64,000 nucleotides of DNA. Origin: Bdellovibrionales bacterium Ga0074137. Lineage in GTDB: Bacteria; Bdellovibrionota; Bdellovibrionia; Bdellovibrionales; JAMPXM01. The translations under genes and the position numbers were made by a program. Numbering within the stretch: the stretch's first letter is position 1; each line of letters starts with the position of its first letter. Shown here piece after piece: positions 8,274-16,611 of the stretch. Where the stretch lies: assembly GCA_001464715.1 (NCBI GenBank), contig LNDT01000016.1, positions 1 to 64,000 on the forward strand, given 5' to 3'. The notes beneath the pieces are model-generated. The model ran no database searches and was not told the origin of the DNA. It saw only the letters and a program-made list of their open reading frames with translations.

Positions 8274-8279
8274 GTGGCA

Positions 8280-8861
8280 CTATTTTTCTCCGAGGAGACC
8301 GCGCTTTAACTTCTCGGTTGTGGGATACTTGCCAATCCAGGTCGCAAGGACCGTTCGCGCCAATATGGAATCAGCATGACTCGAAAGATCCTTTTGATTC
8401 AAAACTACGGTCATTTTTCCGGCCGCAAACGTGTGCGTAAGGATATCCCCCACCTGGACTCCGGGAATCGTCTTCAGGTAAGCCTCGGCTTTTTGCTCGA
8501 GCTCGGACCAAGGAAGCGGCGAATTTTTCTTTAAGTAGTGCCTCCATGCATCCCGCATATCAGCCTCTGAAACAGCACGTTTGAAATACATCCGCACTGC
8601 AAGTGGTTCTTTTGCGGCCTCAACCCGAGCAAGAAGCTCGTTTTCGTCTCGCGACGTACTGACAGTGTAAAGACCGGCGACATAAACACTGACAAACATG
8701 TACTGACGAACACCGATACCATTCAAACTCAGCAACTGTCCGGCGACATTTAATTCAGTAGGAAGCTTTCCGTCTGATAGGTCCGAAGCCTTTGTTGGGC
8801 TCGCACTCAGCGGAAGTCCGAAAAGAATCAGTAGTATGACAAAAGTTCCGAACTGCTTCAT
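8280..8861 (-). CDS. Exported chalcone isomerase-like protein
   Basis: 193-residue protein with a signal peptide (hydrophobic residues 5-20, then S-A-S) and a chalcone_isomerase-like domain (G-Q-L-L-S-L-N-G-I-G-V-R, V-S-V-Y-V-A-G-L-Y, R-M-Y-F-K-R, and a closing T-W-I-G-K-Y-P). In bacteria this fold usually lacks isomerase activity and is thought to bind fatty-acid-like ligands in the periplasm. A lipid-binding role would fit an arsenosugar-phospholipid product, but this is inference. It is convergent with the DUF547 gene and divergent from the MauE/DoxX gene. Confidence 0.8.
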   Translation of the reverse strand: MKQFGTFVILLILFGLPLSASPTKASDLSDGKLPTELNVAGQLLSLNGIGVRQYMFVSVYVAGLYTVSTSRDENELLARVEAAKEPLAVRMYFKRAVSEADMRDAWRHYLKKNSPLPWSELEQKAEAYLKTIPGVQVGDILTHTFAAGKMTVVLNQKDLSSHADSILARTVLATWIGKYPTTEKLKRGLLGEK

Positions 8862-8913
8862 GATCTAATCATTGTTCGACGGCAAATATATTCAAGGCCT
8901 AACGAGGAGCAAA

Positions 8914-9330
8914 ATGAAACGGATGATATTTCTGATACTGCGACTCTTCATTGCGGCCATTTTCATAACCACCGCAATTGGAAAGCTGCTCGACAATCGC
9001 GGCTTTTCAGTCGTCCTTGAAACCTACCAGCTCTTCCCGTCTTCGATTCTTCTTCCCCTGGGACTGGCCGTTTCACTTTTTGAACTCGTTCTTGGATGGC
9101 TCCTGGTGACAGGCCAAAGGCTTCGGCTTGCGGCGCTTGGTGCGCTTATTTCATATATTGGCTACCTCGCAATTGCAGTGATTACTAATCTTCGCGGACT
9201 CGCCCTTACGAACTGTGGCTGCTTTGGGGTGTTTTTGGCGCGGCCAATGACATGGTGGACGGTTCTCGAGGATACGATTCTAGTGGCCGTGTGTTTTGTT
9301 TTCTGGCGTATGAGTTCCTCTCACCGCTAA
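8914..9330 (+). CDS. MauE/DoxX-family membrane protein
   Basis: 138-residue integral membrane protein with four predicted helices. The start at 8914 is chosen because GAGGAG lies just before it; an upstream in-frame ATG at 8872 has none. The sequence shows the MauE/DoxX pattern: F-I-T-T-A-I-G-K-L after helix 1, F-E-L-V-L-G-W-L in helix 2 and a late N-C-G-C-F-G cysteine pair, typical of MauE-like quinone or disulfide-linked redox proteins. It ends the arsenosugar neighbourhood. A redox role supplying electrons or disulfide exchange is possible. Confidence 0.75.
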   Translation: MKRMIFLILRLFIAAIFITTAIGKLLDNRGFSVVLETYQLFPSSILLPLGLAVSLFELVLGWLLVTGQRLRLAALGALISYIGYLAIAVITNLRGLALTNCGCFGVFLARPMTWWTVLEDTILVAVCFVFWRMSSSHR

Positions 9331-9368
9331 TTCACCAAGCGACGTAATAAATGGATACGACTCGTCTA

Positions 9369-9575
9369 CTATTTGGACCGAGGCGGCTTGAGATCCTGTT
9401 CAGGTGATTTGTATTTTTCACGACGTATGCGATTCACTCGAGTGACTAATCTAGATGCGGCATCGCAAACCTCTTTATGAAACTTCGTGTCGCCTTGAAC
9501 GACGACTGAAAAGGCGCGGCCGGCAAGGTTTCGAAGCTGTTCTTTTTTGCCAAAGAATGGATAACAAAGAGGCCC
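9369..9575 (-). pseudogene. Unrecognised gene remnant
   Basis: An open minus-strand frame of 68 codons with protein-like composition, including L-R-N-L-A-G-R-A-F-S-V-V-V-Q-G and R-V-N-R-I-R-R-E-K-Y, ending at TAG 9369-9371. It is closed upstream by TAA 9576-9578 and has no usable start codon in its first two thirds, so it looks like the 3-prime end of a broken gene or a frameshifted one. I do not recognise the family. The rest of 9331-9579 shows nothing else. Confidence 0.4.
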
Positions 9576-9579
9576 TTAT

Positions 9580-9924
9580 TTACGGGAGCTTTTCGAACTG
9601 CTCGAGCGCTTGCATCGCCTCAATACCATAGACCACCGAGGGACCGCCACCCATCATTACTGCAACACCAACCGTCTCCGCGATTTCGTTTTTCTTTGCT
9701 CCGGCCTTAAGCGCGTCATGCACATGAAACGAAATACAGCCGTCACAGCGCACGGTGATTGCGATTCCAAGCGCAATGAGCTCTTTTGTTTTTGAATCAA
9801 GTGCATCTGATTTTGTCGCTGCCTCGTGAAGCGCACTAAAACCCTGCATTGGCCCGGGAATAGCGGCTCCAAGCTTTTCCATCCATTCACAAAGCTCTTT
9901 ATAGTGGCCGGGATAGTTCTTCAT
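9580..9924 (-). CDS. Carboxymuconolactone decarboxylase/AhpD-like protein
   Basis: 114-residue CMD-family protein. It contains T-K-E-L-I-A-L-G-I-A followed by C-D-G-C (the redox cysteine pair, near residues 54-57) and S-F-H-V-H-D, the AhpD-type proton relay histidine. These small proteins act as thiol peroxidases or alkylhydroperoxide reductases. A good ribosome site (GGAGGAA) precedes the ATG. It follows the exported protein at 9940-10311 by 15 nt on the same strand, so the two are probably co-transcribed. It is a different subgroup from the CMD protein at 4675. Confidence 0.85.
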   Translation of the reverse strand: MKNYPGHYKELCEWMEKLGAAIPGPMQGFSALHEAATKSDALDSKTKELIALGIAITVRCDGCISFHVHDALKAGAKKNEIAETVGVAVMMGGGPSVVYGIEAMQALEQFEKLP

Positions 9925-9939
9925 AAAAATGTTCCTCCT

Positions 9940-10311
9940 TTATTTCTTTTCTGGAATCCGAAGTCGCAAGTTGATTTCGGACCCTGAAGTTGTTTGAGCT
10001 TCTGGCGGGATTTCAATCGTGTAGGTGTTGTCTCGATTTCTTTTCGGCGCGAGAGTCCATTTCCTCTGACCGACATGAATCGATGCGCTCACATCCTGCT
10101 CACGAAAGTCGATATTCATGGCCTCGTGGCCAACGACGCGAAACTCTATTTGCTTTCCAGAGTTAATACCAATTGTCAGTAGCTGAGCAGACTGACTCTG
10201 CCTCGCAGGCTCTTGAACCTCCGAGGGATTGATTGCCGGCGCGGCATAAACTTGAACAACAAAGCCGATTGCAATCACGACGATCGACATTTTTATTTCT
10301 GGTCCCATCAC
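9940..10311 (-). CDS. Hypothetical exported protein
   Basis: 123 residues with an N-terminal hydrophobic segment (residues 8-22) ending in V-Y-A-A-P-A, a likely signal peptidase I site. The mature protein has a basic, beta-rich pattern with alternating hydrophobic residues and no cysteine, and resembles small periplasmic ligand or metal-binding domains only in general terms; I do not recognise the family. The start follows an AGAGGA ribosome site; the first or second of two adjacent ATG codons is used. It shares a promoter region with the divergent sigma-54-type promoter at 10485. Confidence 0.6.
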   Translation of the reverse strand: MMGPEIKMSIVVIAIGFVVQVYAAPAINPSEVQEPARQSQSAQLLTIGINSGKQIEFRVVGHEAMNIDFREQDVSASIHVGQRKWTLAPKRNRDNTYTIEIPPEAQTTSGSEINLRLRIPEKK

Positions 10312-10429
10312 TGTCCTCTCTGAATTCGAACTGCTTACGCAGCTTCAAATCAACAAGCACCGCGTGTGCCACCTTGTCTGCCTCTACCTACGAGCAAACG
10401 AGCCATATAGTCTCGTCAGCTACTATTTA

Positions 10430-10443
10430 ATAAGACAAAAGCG
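10430..10443 (-). promoter_or_regulatory. Candidate activator-binding element (CGCTTTTGTCTTAT)
   Basis: Read on the minus strand this is CGCTTTTGTCTTAT, ten of eleven positions identical to the TTTTGTCTCAT element before the CBS-universal stress operon at 37326. It sits 42 nt upstream of a consensus sigma-54 promoter, a suitable place for an NtrC-type activator. Function is inferred from similarity and position only. Confidence 0.35.
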
Positions 10444-10484
10444 CTCAGTTCTCTTGACCACGGATATTCCACCGTCCTTCGGCA

Positions 10485-10501
10485 TGGCACTGTAGTTGCT
10501 T
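10485..10501 (+). promoter_or_regulatory. Sigma-54 promoter, perfect -24/-12 consensus
   Basis: TGGCAC, five bases, then TTGCT: the GG and GC pairs are separated by exactly 10 bases as required for RpoN-dependent promoters. Transcription would start near 10511, shortly before the ribosome site GGAGA of the gene at 10540, and would run through the CBS protein and nnrD. Confidence 0.7.
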
Positions 10502-10539
10502 AACTGTGCGTCGATCTGCAGACATATGCTGGAGAACAA

Positions 10540-10851
10540 ATGGGATTTGAAAAGACGGCACCCTGCCGAGTACCCCAGCATCGCAAGGCACTGATGACGA
10601 CTCGCCACTTAAGCCTCCTGCACGTTTTTATCAATGCTGAGTCTCATAGTCTTCATATTGTCGGCACAAAAAAATTCCACGAAATGGAAGATGTCGAATC
10701 TTTGTGGATCGATGATATCGGGGTCGTAAATGGACGGGACGTTCATGTGATCCACATTCGAAAACATAAAAGCACGACTCAACTGCAAAGAGAAAAGAAC
10801 TTATCTTCGTTTGGAACTCCTACGATTCATTTGTATGCTGCGATCAGATAA
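10540..10851 (+). CDS. Hypothetical protein, first gene of the sigma-54 CBS operon
   Basis: 103 residues, no signal peptide or membrane segment, no family recognised. The ATG at 10540 follows GGAGA by 7 nt and lies just after the predicted transcription start; an internal Met (M-T-T-R-H-L) at 10594 is an alternative start. The central part H-I-V-G-T-K-K-F-H-E-M-E-D-V-E alternates hydrophobic and charged residues like a small alpha/beta domain. It is 21 nt upstream of the CBS protein, so a role in the same stress response is likely. Confidence 0.55.
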   Translation: MGFEKTAPCRVPQHRKALMTTRHLSLLHVFINAESHSLHIVGTKKFHEMEDVESLWIDDIGVVNGRDVHVIHIRKHKSTTQLQREKNLSSFGTPTIHLYAAIR

Positions 10852-10872
10852 CCTAACCCTGGAGACAGAATC

Positions 10873-11391
10873 ATGACACTTGCTCAGACAAAAGTTCGTT
10901 TTAATGCCGACTCAAAACTAACGGTTGTTCATTGGAGCGCGACGATGGCCGAAGCCAATCTGCTGATGCAGAAGAATGCCGTCAGGCATCTACCTGTGGT
11001 CGATGAGTCCAACATGATCGTCGGCATTTTGTCAGACCGAGACGTCTTGCGATCATTGAGAACAGATCTCGAACAGTTGCGGACAGCTCATCGCGCTGTC
11101 CCAGCCTCCGACGGCTTTGTTGTCAATTACATGAGTCGCCCCGTTGTGACTATTGATCCTGGCCAATCTCTAAAAAATGCAGCTCAAATGATGATTGAGA
11201 ATAATATTTCTTCTCTGATTGTAGCACAAGACGGCGCTGCCGTTGGCATAACGACGACTCACGATATTCTAAAAGCAATTCTTGGCGAGGAAGACGGCCT
11301 TCTTTCGGAGCTCACAGAAAAAATCAAAGCAAAGATTATTCAGTCGCCTGTCGGCCTCGTGATGCAAAGATTGTCGGACATAGGAATTTGA
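10873..11391 (+). CDS. Two-CBS-domain protein
   Basis: 172-residue cytoplasmic protein made almost wholly of a CBS pair (Bateman module) that should bind adenine nucleotides or S-adenosylmethionine. CBS1 shows A-V-R-H-L-P-V-V-D-E and V-G-I-L-S-D-R-D near residues 37-58; CBS2 shows M-S-R-P-V-V-T-I and G-I-T-T-T-H-D-I-L-K near 92-140. A helical tail of about 30 residues follows. The stop overlaps the TTG start of nnrD. The upstream sigma-54 promoter and a second CBS gene at 37468 with a similar control region suggest energy-stress sensing. Confidence 0.85.
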   Translation: MTLAQTKVRFNADSKLTVVHWSATMAEANLLMQKNAVRHLPVVDESNMIVGILSDRDVLRSLRTDLEQLRTAHRAVPASDGFVVNYMSRPVVTIDPGQSLKNAAQMMIENNISSLIVAQDGAAVGITTTHDILKAILGEEDGLLSELTEKIKAKIIQSPVGLVMQRLSDIGI

Positions 11392-12278
11392 ATTTCGCGG
11401 AATGGCTCCCTGCCCGTGCCAACAGTGTAGATGTGAACAAAGGAACATTCGGCCATGTTTTCGTCGTCGGCGGCTCGCCGGATTATACGGGCGCGCCCAT
11501 ACTTACGGCTGAAGCCAGCGCGCGAACAGGTGCGGGCAAAGTCAGTCTTCTTTTTCCTAGCCTGCTGGCCCAAGTGATTGTCAGTCGCCTGTCACCCGTC
11601 ATTATCACAAAAGCTATTGAAACAGATTCGAACGGTTTTTTCACAGAGGTTGCTGCCGCGGAAATCTTGTCACTGTGTGAAGCGTGGAACGCTTCAGTCG
11701 TTGCTTTGGGTCCAGGACTTGGACGTGAAAAAGCGACTTCGACATTTGTTGAAGCTTTGGTCGAAACATGTCCGTGCCCCATGGTTATAGATGCTGACGC
11801 CCTGACACTTCTTGCGCGAACAAGTGACCACGGCGCTAAGCTCTTGCGAAATCGGACACAAGCCACGATTCTAACTCCTCATCCTGGCGAGCTTGCCAGT
11901 CTCTTAGGTGTCACGACCGATGAGATTCAGTCAGACCGCCCCGCCGCCGTTCAAAAAGTCGTTCAGAAATTCGAGTGCGTTGTCGTTCTAAAAGGCTTTC
12001 AAACCCTCGTCGCCGACTCTCTGCACGGAGTTTCTACGAATTCCACAGGAAATCCGGGTCTTGCGACAGGAGGCACGGGCGATGTGCTCACGGGAATTAT
12101 CGCCGGACTTATCGCTCAAGGTCTTACCCCGTGGCGCGCAGCCGTCGCCGGTGTTCACATTCACGGTCTCGCCGCAGAATTGGCAGCAAAAGAAATTGGC
12201 GGAGTCACCGGAATGATCGCAACGGATCTTCAAAACTCTATTCCCCGCGCTATCGCTCAGACCCAAAAATCGAATTAA
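11388..12278 (+). CDS. nnrD: ADP-dependent NAD(P)H-hydrate dehydratase
   Basis: 296-residue ribokinase-like enzyme (YjeF C-terminal type) that repairs hydrated NADH and NADPH with ADP or ATP. It begins at a TTG overlapping the CBS stop codon. Motifs are G-T-F-G-H-V-F-V-V-G-G-S near residue 20, A-L-G-P-G-L-G-R near 106, V-I-D-A-D-A-L near 132, T-P-H-P-G-E near 163 and the catalytic G-G-T-G-D-V-L-T-G near 229. It lacks the epimerase (YjeF N-terminal) domain often fused to it; no epimerase gene is in the window. Coupling to a CBS nucleotide sensor is unusual and fits redox stress. Confidence 0.9.
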   Translation: MNFAEWLPARANSVDVNKGTFGHVFVVGGSPDYTGAPILTAEASARTGAGKVSLLFPSLLAQVIVSRLSPVIITKAIETDSNGFFTEVAAAEILSLCEAWNASVVALGPGLGREKATSTFVEALVETCPCPMVIDADALTLLARTSDHGAKLLRNRTQATILTPHPGELASLLGVTTDEIQSDRPAAVQKVVQKFECVVVLKGFQTLVADSLHGVSTNSTGNPGLATGGTGDVLTGIIAGLIAQGLTPWRAAVAGVHIHGLAAELAAKEIGGVTGMIATDLQNSIPRAIAQTQKSN

Positions 12279-12320
12279 CGTCGAACTGATGATGATCGAA
12301 TGCTGGCTAGGTGTTAGGTG

Positions 12321-12758
12321 TTATGTGTGCTTCGTTTCGGTGCGAAACTTTTCAAGTTTACTTTTGATCTCGTCTCTCGCCGCACGAAAGGCCTCTGCTT
12401 TTTTATTCTCTGGCGCGCTGGCAGGATCCTTAACGGGCCAGTGAAGTCGTTTCGCTTTGGATGGAAGCGTCGGGCAAACTTCCTCCGCACAGAGTGTTAT
12501 GACGACGTCAAGATTTGCCAAAAACTCTGGTGACAGTTGGTCTGTAGACTTTGACCAGTTTTTCGAGATATCGATTTCGACTTCTTTCAAAATCTCAACG
12601 GCCCAGGGTTGAACTTTTCCGGAGGGCTCAGACCCAGCACTTTCAACGACTGCATCATTTCCAAAAACGGACTTTGCTAAACCTTCAGCCAACTGACTTC
12701 GTGCCGAATTCGCAACGCACAAAAACAAAATATGGACCGGATTAAACATGTTGGCCAT
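12321..12758 (-). CDS. arsC: Arsenate reductase, thioredoxin-coupled (LMW phosphatase fold)
   Basis: Cytoplasmic reductase of arsenate to arsenite, 145 residues. The P-loop C-V-A-N-S-A-R-S gives the nucleophile C14 and R20; the redox cysteines C90 and C95 lie in L-C-A-E-E-V-C-P, and H-W-P-V-K-D-P-A-S is the family D-P motif. This marks the low-molecular-weight phosphatase type rather than the glutaredoxin type. The ATG lies 2 nt after the stop of a broken upstream gene, so the IS256 insertion has probably removed its original promoter. It complements the arsenosugar genes 7 kb away. Confidence 0.9.
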   Translation of the reverse strand: MANMFNPVHILFLCVANSARSQLAEGLAKSVFGNDAVVESAGSEPSGKVQPWAVEILKEVEIDISKNWSKSTDQLSPEFLANLDVVITLCAEEVCPTLPSKAKRLHWPVKDPASAPENKKAEAFRAARDEIKSKLEKFRTETKHT

Positions 12759-12760
12759 TC

Positions 12761-12805
12761 TTAAGAACTAACCTCTTCCATGAGCTTAAGCATCTTTTTT
12801 GGCGA
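12761..12805 (-). pseudogene. 3-prime tail of a gene cut by the IS256 element
   Basis: Between the left end of the element and arsC a minus-strand frame reads [14 protein letters not shown] and stops at TAA 12761-12763, 2 nt before the arsC start codon. The tight spacing is that of an operon neighbour, so this is probably the end of the gene that preceded arsC. Identity unknown. Confidence 0.4.
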
Positions 12806-14268
12806 TGTCCGCAGTTTAGTTGAAATTTGAAGGTTGAGTGGCTCAACCAGCAGTGATTTCCTTGGCTTATCACGAGTCAAACAAATCACGAAAAAGAGGA
12901 GCCACCCGACATGGGAAACGTACCTGTTCCGTTCCGAACTCGCAAGCCGCGAAAGATTTTGAAGCACGCCAAGCGCAAAGAAATTTTAGAAAGTAAATTC
13001 GAAGACGTGGACGAAAAGCCAATCGACACGCAGCATCTGCTGATTTCGACGCTTCTTCCGTGCGCGGTGAAGGCGTTCATCGAAGAATGTGAACGTGAGG
13101 TCACCGCGCTTTGCGGACGACGTTACGAGCGCGGCTTTGAGAACTCACGATGGGGCACGCAAGAAGGATCGATCGTTCTCGCGAACCAACGAATCGCGAT
13201 TGAAAAACCGCGCGTGCGAAAGAAATCTGGCGATGAAGTTCAACTTCAAACGTACGAGGACTTTCAAGACCCACGACCTTTTGATCAAGCGGTTTTTACG
13301 GAAGGTTTGAAGCGTGTCTCACAGCGTGACTACAAAAAAGGTGTCGCGAAGATTGCGAACTCGTTTGGTCTGCAGAAGTCTACGGTCTCGAAACGTTGGA
13401 TCAACGCGACAGCCAAAAAGCTTGAAGAGCTTCAAGAGCGTGACCTGCAGCCGATGGATATTCGCGCGGTCTTCATCGACGGGAAAAGATTTAGAAAACA
13501 CGGCGTGATCATAGCACTCGGAGTTGCGAGTGATGGGCGCAAATTCGTGCTAGGTATTTTTCAAGCCGACACCGAAAATAGCTCGTCGTGTCTCGAGCTG
13601 ATAAACGATCTCGAGCGCCGCGGCCTTCCGTCGTCGGGCTTGTTGTTCATCGTCGACGGCGGATCGGGGTTAAACAAAGCGCTCAACGAAAAGTATCGAT
13701 GCAATGATCGCGAGAATCGAACCGCGATCCGAATTCGCTGCCACGTGCACAAGTGGCGCAACATCGAGAAAGCTTTAGGCGATGGCTCTCACAGAGCGCT
13801 CGGCGCTTTCTGGGCGATTCGCGACGCGAGGGACATGGCAGAGGCCAAAGTTTTATCGGACCGATTGGAGAGCGTTTTACGAAACGTGAATCGGTCGGCG
13901 CTCGATAGTTATCTTGAAGCGAAAGAGGATCTGCTCGCGATCCACGAATTGAAACTGTCGAACAATTTAAAAAGATTCTTCTCGACGACGAACGCGATTG
14001 AGTCGCTGAACTCGATGATCGAAGAAGACATGCGTCGCGTGAAACTGTGGCGCGACTCGGAGCATTTTCAACGCTGGCTCGCTACGTATTGCCTAGCTTC
14101 GGAGAAAAGAATGCGGCGGATCCGCGGGCACGCCAGTGTCGCAGCATTGTGGGTTCGACTTCGAACTCTCACCGAACGACAAGATCAAATTGACTCGCGC
14201 GAAGAGGTCGCGTAGGTCACATAAAAATCACGCCACTCGATCGACGAATTTCAACTGATCGACGGACA
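12806..14268 (+). mobile_element. IS256-family insertion sequence
   Basis: Element of about 1.46 kb with one transposase gene. Imperfect inverted ends are visible: 12818-12842 pairs with 14232-14256, identical at AGTTGAAATT and at GAGTGGC, and the outer bases TGTCCG at 12806-12811 match CGGACA at 14263-14268. I find no 8- or 9-bp target duplication next to either end choice, so the ends are approximate, or one flank has been deleted. Minus-strand gene fragments abut both sides. Confidence 0.75.
12911..14215 (+). CDS. IS256-family transposase
   Basis: 434-residue DDE transposase, normal length for the IS256 (mutator-like) family. The acidic triad is visible as D in F-I-D-G-K-R-F near residue 190, D in I-V-D-G-G-S-G near 246 and E in T-N-A-I-E-S-L-N near 362. 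C-H-V-H-K-W-R-N is the usual C/H-containing motif between them. The reading frame is intact, so the element may be active. The start ATG follows AGGAG. Codon use is richer in CGC and GCG than the flanking genes, consistent with recent arrival. Confidence 0.92.
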   Translation: MGNVPVPFRTRKPRKILKHAKRKEILESKFEDVDEKPIDTQHLLISTLLPCAVKAFIEECEREVTALCGRRYERGFENSRWGTQEGSIVLANQRIAIEKPRVRKKSGDEVQLQTYEDFQDPRPFDQAVFTEGLKRVSQRDYKKGVAKIANSFGLQKSTVSKRWINATAKKLEELQERDLQPMDIRAVFIDGKRFRKHGVIIALGVASDGRKFVLGIFQADTENSSSCLELINDLERRGLPSSGLLFIVDGGSGLNKALNEKYRCNDRENRTAIRIRCHVHKWRNIEKALGDGSHRALGAFWAIRDARDMAEAKVLSDRLESVLRNVNRSALDSYLEAKEDLLAIHELKLSNNLKRFFSTTNAIESLNSMIEEDMRRVKLWRDSEHFQRWLATYCLASEKRMRRIRGHASVAALWVRLRTLTERQDQIDSREEVA

Positions 14269-14455
14269 AGCCCTCTTTTTTCGAACAGGCTTCCACGGCG
14301 TTTGAAGTCGAAGACTATAGCTCCTCGCATTTCAGTCTCATCGTCGACAACAATTCCTGCTTTTTCTTTAAGCCAGAGGACTTGAAATGCTGAAACCCAC
14401 GTCTTTCTTGAGATGAAAGAATCTCTTGTGGCGTCATCAGCGCCCAGCCGCCTTA
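14269..14455 (-). pseudogene. Gene fragment abutting the right end of IS256
   Basis: A minus-strand frame with no stop reads F-I-S-R-K-T-W-V-S-A-F-Q-V-L-W-L, then G-I-V-V-D-D-E-T-E-M-R-G and R-R-G-S-L-F-E-K-R-G, and runs straight into the IS end. Composition is protein-like, but no start codon is found and the family is not recognised. It may be the upstream part of the gene whose tail lies at 12761-12805. Nothing else is seen in 14216-14452. Confidence 0.4.
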
Positions 14456-16441
14456 AGCTGCGATTTTTTTGAATTTTGATTTGATCAACGGAGCCGGCGC
14501 TTTTGCTGAAGTCCCCTTTGAAATCAAAGCTGAGTTCGCAGCTTCGTTCCCTGAGACGATTTTCGTCAAAGTCTTAACAACCCCTTCAAGCTCGTTTGTC
14601 CGCAGAATCACTTGCTCGGCGTAGCCAGCCGTGCGCTCGGAAGAACTCGAATTTAGCTGAGTCGCTTGATCAAGTTGTGCCACGGCCGCTGAAATTTCGA
14701 TCACACCTTTGGCCTCCTCTGCAGATGCTCTTGAAATCTGATCGATATACCCCGTCAGATCGTTCGAGCTTTTAACAACTTTGGTCAGAGTTTCTTCGCA
14801 CCGTCGAACGGCGTCGAAACCCTCCCTCAAATGCTCACGCCCGACCGAGATCGATTGGTCAACTCGTTGGCGTGTGCTTGTCATAATCTCTTCGACACTT
14901 CGGCTTCTTGTCTCGACCAGATCATGAATCTCTTTGGCCGCATGACCGCTTTGGGCCGCCAATTTCGCGACTTCCTCGGCGACGACAGCAAAGCCTTTTC
15001 CACTTTCACCCGCGCGCGCTGCTTCGACCGCAGCATTGAACGAAAGAAGTTTTGTTTGAAAAACAATGTCATGAATGACTTTTGTTTTTTCGCCGATTTC
15101 ATGAATCATTCGCACCATTTCACCCATGCGCTCATTGCCTGCACCAACTGCCGACGACACATCATCATTTCCAATTCGAATCTTTTCCATCGATCGCGCC
15201 AGCGCTTCGATCGCTTCATGACTCTCGGCCACGGATTCCTTATTTTGCGAGGCGATCCCTGCTGCCGCACGAGAGTTTTCGGCGTTACTTTGCGCCATTG
15301 ATCCGATCTCTTGGAGGCTTGCCGCCGTTTGGGTCAGTGAGGCAGCGGACTCGGACGCCGCTTCCGCCAAAACCTGACTTGTATCGCGAAGTTCAATCGA
15401 AGTGATCGACATAGAATCAAAAGAGTGCTGAAGCTGTCCGATCGTATTTTTAAGATCAAGATTCAGTCTTCGTATCGCGACAAAAGCCATAACAATGATG
15501 GCAAGCGAGACCAAGACGACAGATATCAAGGTCCACTGAAGAATTTGTGTCGAGCTCGTGCGAAGATGAGCGACATGCTCTTGAAGTTCTGCAGTTTCAA
15601 CTTCTCGGATTTTTAGAAGTTCATTGATCGATGCGGTCGCGGAAGCAAAAACATCGCCAGGAACGAGCTCGTAATTCCCTTTAGCTTTTAGATCGTAAAC
15701 AGTTTTGTGGGCCTTTAAAACCTCAAGCCACGATGCGGAGGCTTCGAATGCAGCCACGGCTGATTTCAATCGGTCCGTTTCCGCCGAACCCGGTGAAAGA
15801 AGACCGGTCTTTACACCGGCCATAAGGCTCATCAGATCTTCGGATTGTTTTGCGGTCGCCGGCAAATTGCTTGAAATCAAATTGTTTAAGAGGGCGCGTA
15901 ACTTTCCGGCACTCTCTTTGGTCGACTCAAGAATCACGATTGTTTTTAATATCGCGTAAGTTTCACGATCTTGAATCGTCGTCGAAGTCTTCTGAAACAC
16001 ATCGATTAAGCCTGCAATCACTTCGCTGTAAGCACCTATCGCAGCCCCGCCAGTCAGGGATTTGTCGTCAATGCCAGAACGAAGTTTTCCAACGGCCCCT
16101 TGCCGCCGCTCAATAGATTCGACCATGGCCGATCCAATGCGAACGATATCCATCTCGCTTTTAAGTTTCGAAAGCATCGAATCTGTTTCGGCACGCTGCT
16201 CAGTCACTTTGGACCAGTCTTTTGAGGCCAGCGCTCCGGCCGTCAATCCCCGCTCTTTTTGAAGAGCGTGAATCACGTTTGAAACGTTCGTCATCGTTTC
16301 AATTTTGCTGGTCACAACAGACGCTTCTCGAAAGTCTTTGAAGCTTGCTTTGACGATGAAGAACGAAACTCCAAGTAGCGCCAAGATCGGAACAGCAATA
16401 AGAAGTGACAACTTGAAGCCAAGCGAGCGACGTGTGAACAA
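14453..16441 (-). CDS. Methyl-accepting chemotaxis protein with NIT-type sensor domain
   Basis: 662-residue inner-membrane chemoreceptor. A first membrane helix at residues 10-30 is followed by a periplasmic helical domain with [10 protein letters not shown] near residue 60, the mark of the NIT (nitrate- and nitrite-sensing) family, and a second membrane helix near 300-322. The cytoplasmic part is a long coiled coil with the conserved tip [19 protein letters not shown] and the adjacent A-V-V-A-E-E-V. No clear HAMP domain is seen between helix 2 and the signalling domain. No CheR/CheB tail pentapeptide is present. Ligand specificity is inferred only. Confidence 0.88.
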   Translation of the reverse strand: MFTRRSLGFKLSLLIAVPILALLGVSFFIVKASFKDFREASVVTSKIETMTNVSNVIHALQKERGLTAGALASKDWSKVTEQRAETDSMLSKLKSEMDIVRIGSAMVESIERRQGAVGKLRSGIDDKSLTGGAAIGAYSEVIAGLIDVFQKTSTTIQDRETYAILKTIVILESTKESAGKLRALLNNLISSNLPATAKQSEDLMSLMAGVKTGLLSPGSAETDRLKSAVAAFEASASWLEVLKAHKTVYDLKAKGNYELVPGDVFASATASINELLKIREVETAELQEHVAHLRTSSTQILQWTLISVVLVSLAIIVMAFVAIRRLNLDLKNTIGQLQHSFDSMSITSIELRDTSQVLAEAASESAASLTQTAASLQEIGSMAQSNAENSRAAAGIASQNKESVAESHEAIEALARSMEKIRIGNDDVSSAVGAGNERMGEMVRMIHEIGEKTKVIHDIVFQTKLLSFNAAVEAARAGESGKGFAVVAEEVAKLAAQSGHAAKEIHDLVETRSRSVEEIMTSTRQRVDQSISVGREHLREGFDAVRRCEETLTKVVKSSNDLTGYIDQISRASAEEAKGVIEISAAVAQLDQATQLNSSSSERTAGYAEQVILRTNELEGVVKTLTKIVSGNEAANSALISKGTSAKAPAPLIKSKFKKIAA

Positions 16442-16611
16442 AGTGACCCCCAGATACGAGATAACAATCAGGTAGGCTTCTCTATCGGCGGAATCGAACC
16501 GAATGTTACCGTTCGATTAAGAAAGGACCTTAGTGTTTCAGTTTGAGACGGGAATTGCGCAAACCGGCATCACCTGTCACTAAGTATGATTTGTGCCATC
16601 CTGGACCCGAT

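Noticed and set aside
16485-16506. tRNA T-arm-like sequence (GGTTCGATTCC on the minus strand)
   Set aside because: Only three pairs form in the T stem, and no D-arm, anticodon arm or acceptor stem can be built around it.
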